From Lysobacteraceae bacterium (GTDB lineage Bacteria; Pseudomonadota; Gammaproteobacteria; Xanthomonadales; Xanthomonadaceae): a stretch of DNA of 8,113 nt. Location: positions 1-8,113 of the forward strand of contig SEHC01000098.1 of assembly GCA_004173415.1 (NCBI GenBank), written 5' to 3'. This document shows, in pieces, positions 6,201 through 8,113 of the stretch (its first letter is position 1; each line of letters starts with the position of its first letter). Both the position numbers and the translations under genes were made by a program. A model generated the notes under the pieces. The model was not told the origin of the DNA, did not search any database, and saw only the letters and a program-made list of their open reading frames with translations.

Positions 6201-6802
6201 AGCAGGCCGAAGGCGCGCGCACCGCGGCGCGATACGGCGGCAGCGGCCTGGGCCTGGCGATCTGCCAGGAGCTGGCCCTGGCCATGGGCGGGCAGATCCG
6301 GGTGGAGAGCACGCCCGGAGTGGGTACCCGCTTCGTGGTAGAGCTGCCGCTGGCTGCAGCCGCACCGCCGGGCCCAGTGCCGCCGCCATCCGCGCAGCCG
6401 GCGCGCGCCCTGCGCGTGCTGCTGGTCGAGGACGATGCGACCGTGGCCGAGGTGATCTGCGGCCTGCTGCGTGCGCGTGGACACCAGGTCAGCCACGCGC
6501 CGCACGGCCTGGCGGCGCTGGCGCAGACTTCGGCGCACGCCTTCGACATCGCGCTGCTCGACCTCGACCTGCCGGGCCTGGATGGACTGGCCCTGGCCAG
6601 GCAATTGCGGGTCCAGTCCTTCGCCGCGCCGCTGGTCGCGGTGACCGCCCGCGCCGACGCGGAGGCCGAACAACTCGCCCGGGCCGCCGGTTTCGATGGT
6701 TTCCTGCGCAAGCCTGTTACCGGTGACCTGCTGGCCGAGGCCATCGAACGCGCCCTCGCGCGCACGTCCGACCCCGCTCAGTCCGACCAGGCCTCGGCAT
6801 AG
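3254..6802 (+). CDS. Hybrid sensor histidine kinase with periplasmic propeller domains
   Basis: A 1182-residue membrane sensor from the ATG at 3254. Alternative starts are the ATG at 3248 (two residues longer) and the ATG at 3203, which would bury the signal peptide. AGGGA lies 6 bases before 3254. Order: signal peptide MRSGWLLLCLACCLPAWA; about 14 two-component propeller repeats at residues 24-650, most ending in a tryptophan motif (LWIAT with W52, through VWLAT with W584); Y_Y_Y domain at about 670-757, ending PPWW; transmembrane helix at about 763-783; basic linker; HisKA with phospho-acceptor H820 (LGHEVRTPM); HATPase_c with N937 (NLLGNAIKF), D965 (DTGPG) and G995 (GGSGLGL); receiver at 1053-1165 with E1059, D1060/D1061, phospho-acceptor D1103, T1131 and K1153. 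All key residues are present, so it should sense a periplasmic signal and relay phosphate from His to its own Asp. It has no DNA-binding domain and no Hpt. Bacteroides relatives with this sensor layout detect oligosaccharides; the ligand here is unknown. The 3' end overlaps the opposite gene by 25 bases. Confidence 0.95.
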   Translation: MRSGWLLLCLACCLPAWAAVPEIPRFRVLGAADGLPSTNIPALLRDRDGYLWIATSDGLARFDGVGFQVWRHQPDDPASLPGNIVQALHIDARDRIWVATENGGVSMMDAGRKGFRHYRKASHPGMGSDDVFAIASQGDTVWFGSFGGGLCRMDGRGGITRFGSGRAGSAGLPSDDVLSLVFDAAGHLWIGTMAGLARFDGRTMRPVALPGEAAPRIYSITPDGDRLWVGTSAGVFERRADGRWTAPPWSPMFARPNAVVALAGSGDGKYWLGGQGGLWRTEGDRAPAPVSFDMQGYGATRALQALLRQPDGGLWVPVPSRGLGYLRSDWRRIATLSPAEGLSPGLHIGIAPARAGGVWLTSIKGEVQRVDTVSGEVLPLPFHVGALKNERLMSVLEDRRGRLWMGSGNALLRIDLRSRALRSWSADSARDALPDDGMVDWLVETPAGDVWLSSLGAGLQRRDGETGEVLDQVDAGSGHGLSAMDTEALRIGSDGALWLAGAQGLLRWNGSVRRFETIPGTGGERVFSFVFGAPDQLWVHRLSGLESWRREGAQWRREKRMAMAQGVPAVESTGMQVDAAGRVWLATRRGLLRIEPQSGRVRAFGVRDGLLSQEFSDRALLITDDGVLAGTTADGSLMLLDTALADPAPVTPNLVLDAIQVSRDDQVVALPLRGKFTLRPGDHELQVSARLLSFEDPLANRYRSRLQGFDKDWVSQGASGERVFSSLPAGSYVLHVQAFDAAGNASAERRLEFRVLPPWWRSGWGIAVFVLLGLLLLALAARMYRGRLRRRSEWQLREHKRELAEQASLAKTRFLATLGHEVRTPMTGVLGMSELLLGTALDERQKGYTHAIQNAGAHLLRLVNDALDIARIEAGKLELQQQDFDLRALIAEVLGLTAPMAGQRGLSFADEVAPATPLALHGDPLRVRQILLNLLGNAIKFTDKGGVCLRVSPGQPLGIRFEVVDTGPGLNEEQQARLFQRFEQAEGARTAARYGGSGLGLAICQELALAMGGQIRVESTPGVGTRFVVELPLAAAAPPGPVPPPSAQPARALRVLLVEDDATVAEVICGLLRARGHQVSHAPHGLAALAQTSAHAFDIALLDLDLPGLDGLALARQLRVQSFAAPLVAVTARADAEAEQLARAAGFDGFLRKPVTGDLLAEAIERALARTSDPAQSDQASA

Positions 6803-7083
6803 ACGGTGCGCTGCGGATCGTCGTGTTGCGGATGCAGCCAGATCCCGCCGGCTTCGCCGGTTTCCAGGTACAGGCCCTCCGCGGTTTCGAGCAGGTCGCA
6901 GTCGCTGGTGGCGAGGGCGCCGGCCTGGTCGCGCTGGGCCTGGCAACGCGCGGCCAGGAACACCTTCAGCGCCTCGCGGATTTCGGCATAGGGGCGGTCC
7001 AGGATGTATTGATGGTCGCCCCACAGCTCCGAATCCATCATCCGTACCTCGGTCACCGGCACCCCGGCGAACGCGGCGGTCAT
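6778..7083 (-). CDS. Small conserved-type protein of unknown function
   Basis: A protein of 101 residues that I do not recognise. The start at 7083 is supported by GGAG six bases upstream and by the short gap from the hemE stop at 7109. The in-frame extension upstream to 7275 is out-of-frame hemE sequence (arginine- and serine-rich) and is rejected. The product is acidic and soluble, with no signal peptide or membrane helix. It opens with MTAAFAGVPVTEVRMMDSEL, then a likely helix YAEIREALKVFLAARCQAQR, a central DLLETAEGLYLETGEAGG and a C-terminal IWLHP followed by TVYAEAWSD. Two cysteines (C47, C62) are present without a metal or redox pattern. The alternation near 64-84 suggests a small alpha/beta fold. 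It follows hemE by 25 bases and so is probably co-transcribed. Codon use matches the neighbours, so I take it as real. A role in heme synthesis would be guilt by association only. Confidence 0.75.
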   Translation of the reverse strand: MTAAFAGVPVTEVRMMDSELWGDHQYILDRPYAEIREALKVFLAARCQAQRDQAGALATSDCDLLETAEGLYLETGEAGGIWLHPQHDDPQRTVYAEAWSD

Positions 7084-7108
7084 GGGTGGCTCCGGGTCAT
7101 CGATCGGT

Positions 7109-8113
7109 TCAGGCGGTCGACGAGAGTCCGTGCACCGCATCGACCAGGACCGCGACGTGTTCCGGGTCCATGTCCGGGGACATGCCGTGGCCCAGGTTGA
7201 ATACGTGGCCCGGACCGCGACCGTAGCTGTCCAGCACCGCCGCGACCTGCGTGCGGATCGCCTCGGGCGAGCCATACAGCACGGCCGGATCCAGGTTGCC
7301 CTGCAGGGCGACCTTGCCGCCGGTGCGGCGCCGGGCTTCAGACAGTTCCACCAGCCAGTCGACCCCTACCGCGTCGGTGCCGGTGTCGGCCAGGGCTTCC
7401 AGGTGGGCGGCATTGCCCTTGCCGAACAGGATCAGCGGGGTGCGTTCCTCGCCGGTGCCGCGGTCCAGCTCGCGCGCGATGCGCGACAGGTAGGGCAGCG
7501 AGAACTCGCGGTACATGGCCGGGCTGAGCACCCCCCCCCAGGTATCGAACACCTGCAGCGCCTGCGCACCGGCCGCGCGCTGCGCCGAGAGGTAGGCGAT
7601 CACCGCATCGGTGTTGACCGAGAGCAGCCCGTGCAGCGTATCGGGATCGTTCAGCGCCATCGCCTTGATCCGGGCGAAGTCCTTGCTGCCGCCGCCTTCG
7701 ACCATGTAGCAGGCCAGCGTCCACGGGCTGCCGGAAAAACCGATCAACGGCACCTTGCCGTCCAGCTCGCGGCGGATCACCCGCACCGCGTCCATCACGT
7801 AACGCAGGTCGGTTTCCATGTCCGGTACGCCGAGACTGCGCAGGTCGGCCGCGCTGCGCACGGTCTTGCGGAATTTGGGGCCTTCGCCGTCGACGAAATA
7901 AAGCTCCAGGCCCATCGCATCCGGGATGGTGAGAATGTCGGAGAACAGGATCGCTGCGTCCAGGTCGAACCGGGCCAGCGGCTGCAGGGTCACTTCGCAG
8001 GCGATCTCGGGATTCTTGGCCATGGCCAGGAAGCTGCCGGCCCTGGCGCGCGTGGCGCGGTACTCGGGCAGGTAGCGTCCGGCCTGGCGCATCAGCCAGA
8101 CCGGCGTGCAGTC
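7109..8113 (-). CDS. hemE: Uroporphyrinogen decarboxylase, nearly complete
   Basis: Removes the four acetate carboxyl groups of uroporphyrinogen III to give coproporphyrinogen III, a cytoplasmic step of heme synthesis that needs no cofactor. The visible 334 residues begin DCTPVWLMRQAGRYLPEYRA, the conserved N-terminal active-site segment whose arginines bind substrate. They include FSDILTIPDAMG with the catalytic aspartate (residue 59 of the fragment, codon 7939-7937), GFSGSPWTLACYMVEGGGSK, QVFDTWGGVLSP, VALQGNLDP and HVFNLGHGM with the conserved histidine (codon 7189-7187). The family is normally about 350 residues, so roughly 20 N-terminal residues are beyond the right edge; the ATG at 8092 is internal. 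A run of nine G codes for part of DTWGGV (7531-7539 as C on the plus strand). The gene continues into the small unknown gene downstream and is probably constitutive. Confidence 0.98.
   Translation of the reverse strand, partial: DCTPVWLMRQAGRYLPEYRATRARAGSFLAMAKNPEIACEVTLQPLARFDLDAAILFSDILTIPDAMGLELYFVDGEGPKFRKTVRSAADLRSLGVPDMETDLRYVMDAVRVIRRELDGKVPLIGFSGSPWTLACYMVEGGGSKDFARIKAMALNDPDTLHGLLSVNTDAVIAYLSAQRAAGAQALQVFDTWGGVLSPAMYREFSLPYLSRIARELDRGTGEERTPLILFGKGNAAHLEALADTGTDAVGVDWLVELSEARRRTGGKVALQGNLDPAVLYGSPEAIRTQVAAVLDSYGRGPGHVFNLGHGMSPDMDPEHVAVLVDAVHGLSSTA

Noticed and set aside
4193..7024. A 943-codon open frame on the minus strand opposite the sensor kinase
   Set aside because: It is a product of high-GC codon use: few stops appear opposite a GC-rich third position. 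The translation is rich in Gln, Arg, His and Ala with no domain, while the plus strand encodes a complete, motif-perfect kinase.
7084..7275. N-terminal extension of the small gene to the ATG at 7275
   Set aside because: This is hemE read in another frame, rich in Arg, Ser and Trp; the ATG at 7083 has a good binding site and follows the hemE stop.

Overview
The window reads as chromosomal DNA of a high-GC gammaproteobacterium, most likely family Xanthomonadaceae/Lysobacteraceae (Lysobacter, Luteimonas, Pseudoxanthomonas or a relative). This rests on four things: strong G/C preference at third codon positions, the style of the hybrid sensor kinase, TAGAAT elements just before start codons, and TGTAGGAGC / CCGAGCTTGC-type dispersed palindromes, which are familiar from that family. 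The assignment is an inference from pattern. Genes cover almost everything, and the longest non-coding stretch is about 140 bp.

Layout from left to right. (1) 1-873, minus: the N-terminal two thirds of an L-serine dehydratase (sdaA), cut by the left edge. (2) 897-1166, plus: a small glutaredoxin-like protein with a CHLC motif, divergent from sdaA. (3) 1161-1307: a nested palindrome of two REP-like repeat families, filling the whole gap between convergent genes. (4) 3143 down to 1308, minus: a tightly overlapped three-gene unit of exported YceI protein, cytochrome b561 and a second exported YceI protein. (5) 3216-3253: six G-runs able to form a G-quadruplex, overlapping the ribosome binding site of the next gene. 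(6) 3254-6802, plus: a large membrane hybrid histidine kinase with about 14 propeller repeats, a Y_Y_Y domain, one further membrane helix, HisKA, HATPase and a C-terminal receiver. (7) 7083 down to 6778, minus: a 101-residue protein of unknown function whose end overlaps the end of the kinase gene. (8) 8113 down to 7109, minus: hemE, uroporphyrinogen decarboxylase, lacking only its first residues at the right edge.

How the parts relate. The YceI-b561-YceI unit is probably one envelope module: a di-heme membrane electron carrier made together with two periplasmic lipocalin-like proteins that may bind an isoprenoid or quinone-like ligand. The kinase is divergent from this unit, with about 110 bp between the starts, so shared or opposed control is possible but not shown. 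The kinase has no DNA-binding output and no separate response regulator or Hpt gene beside it, so its downstream partner lies elsewhere. hemE and the 101-residue gene are probably one transcript. sdaA and hemE are housekeeping genes.

I found no phage, transposase, CRISPR array, tRNA, rRNA or defence gene. Most of the window is ordinary core genome. The parts most worth a second look are the nested palindrome, the G-rich translation start of the kinase, and the doubled YceI module.
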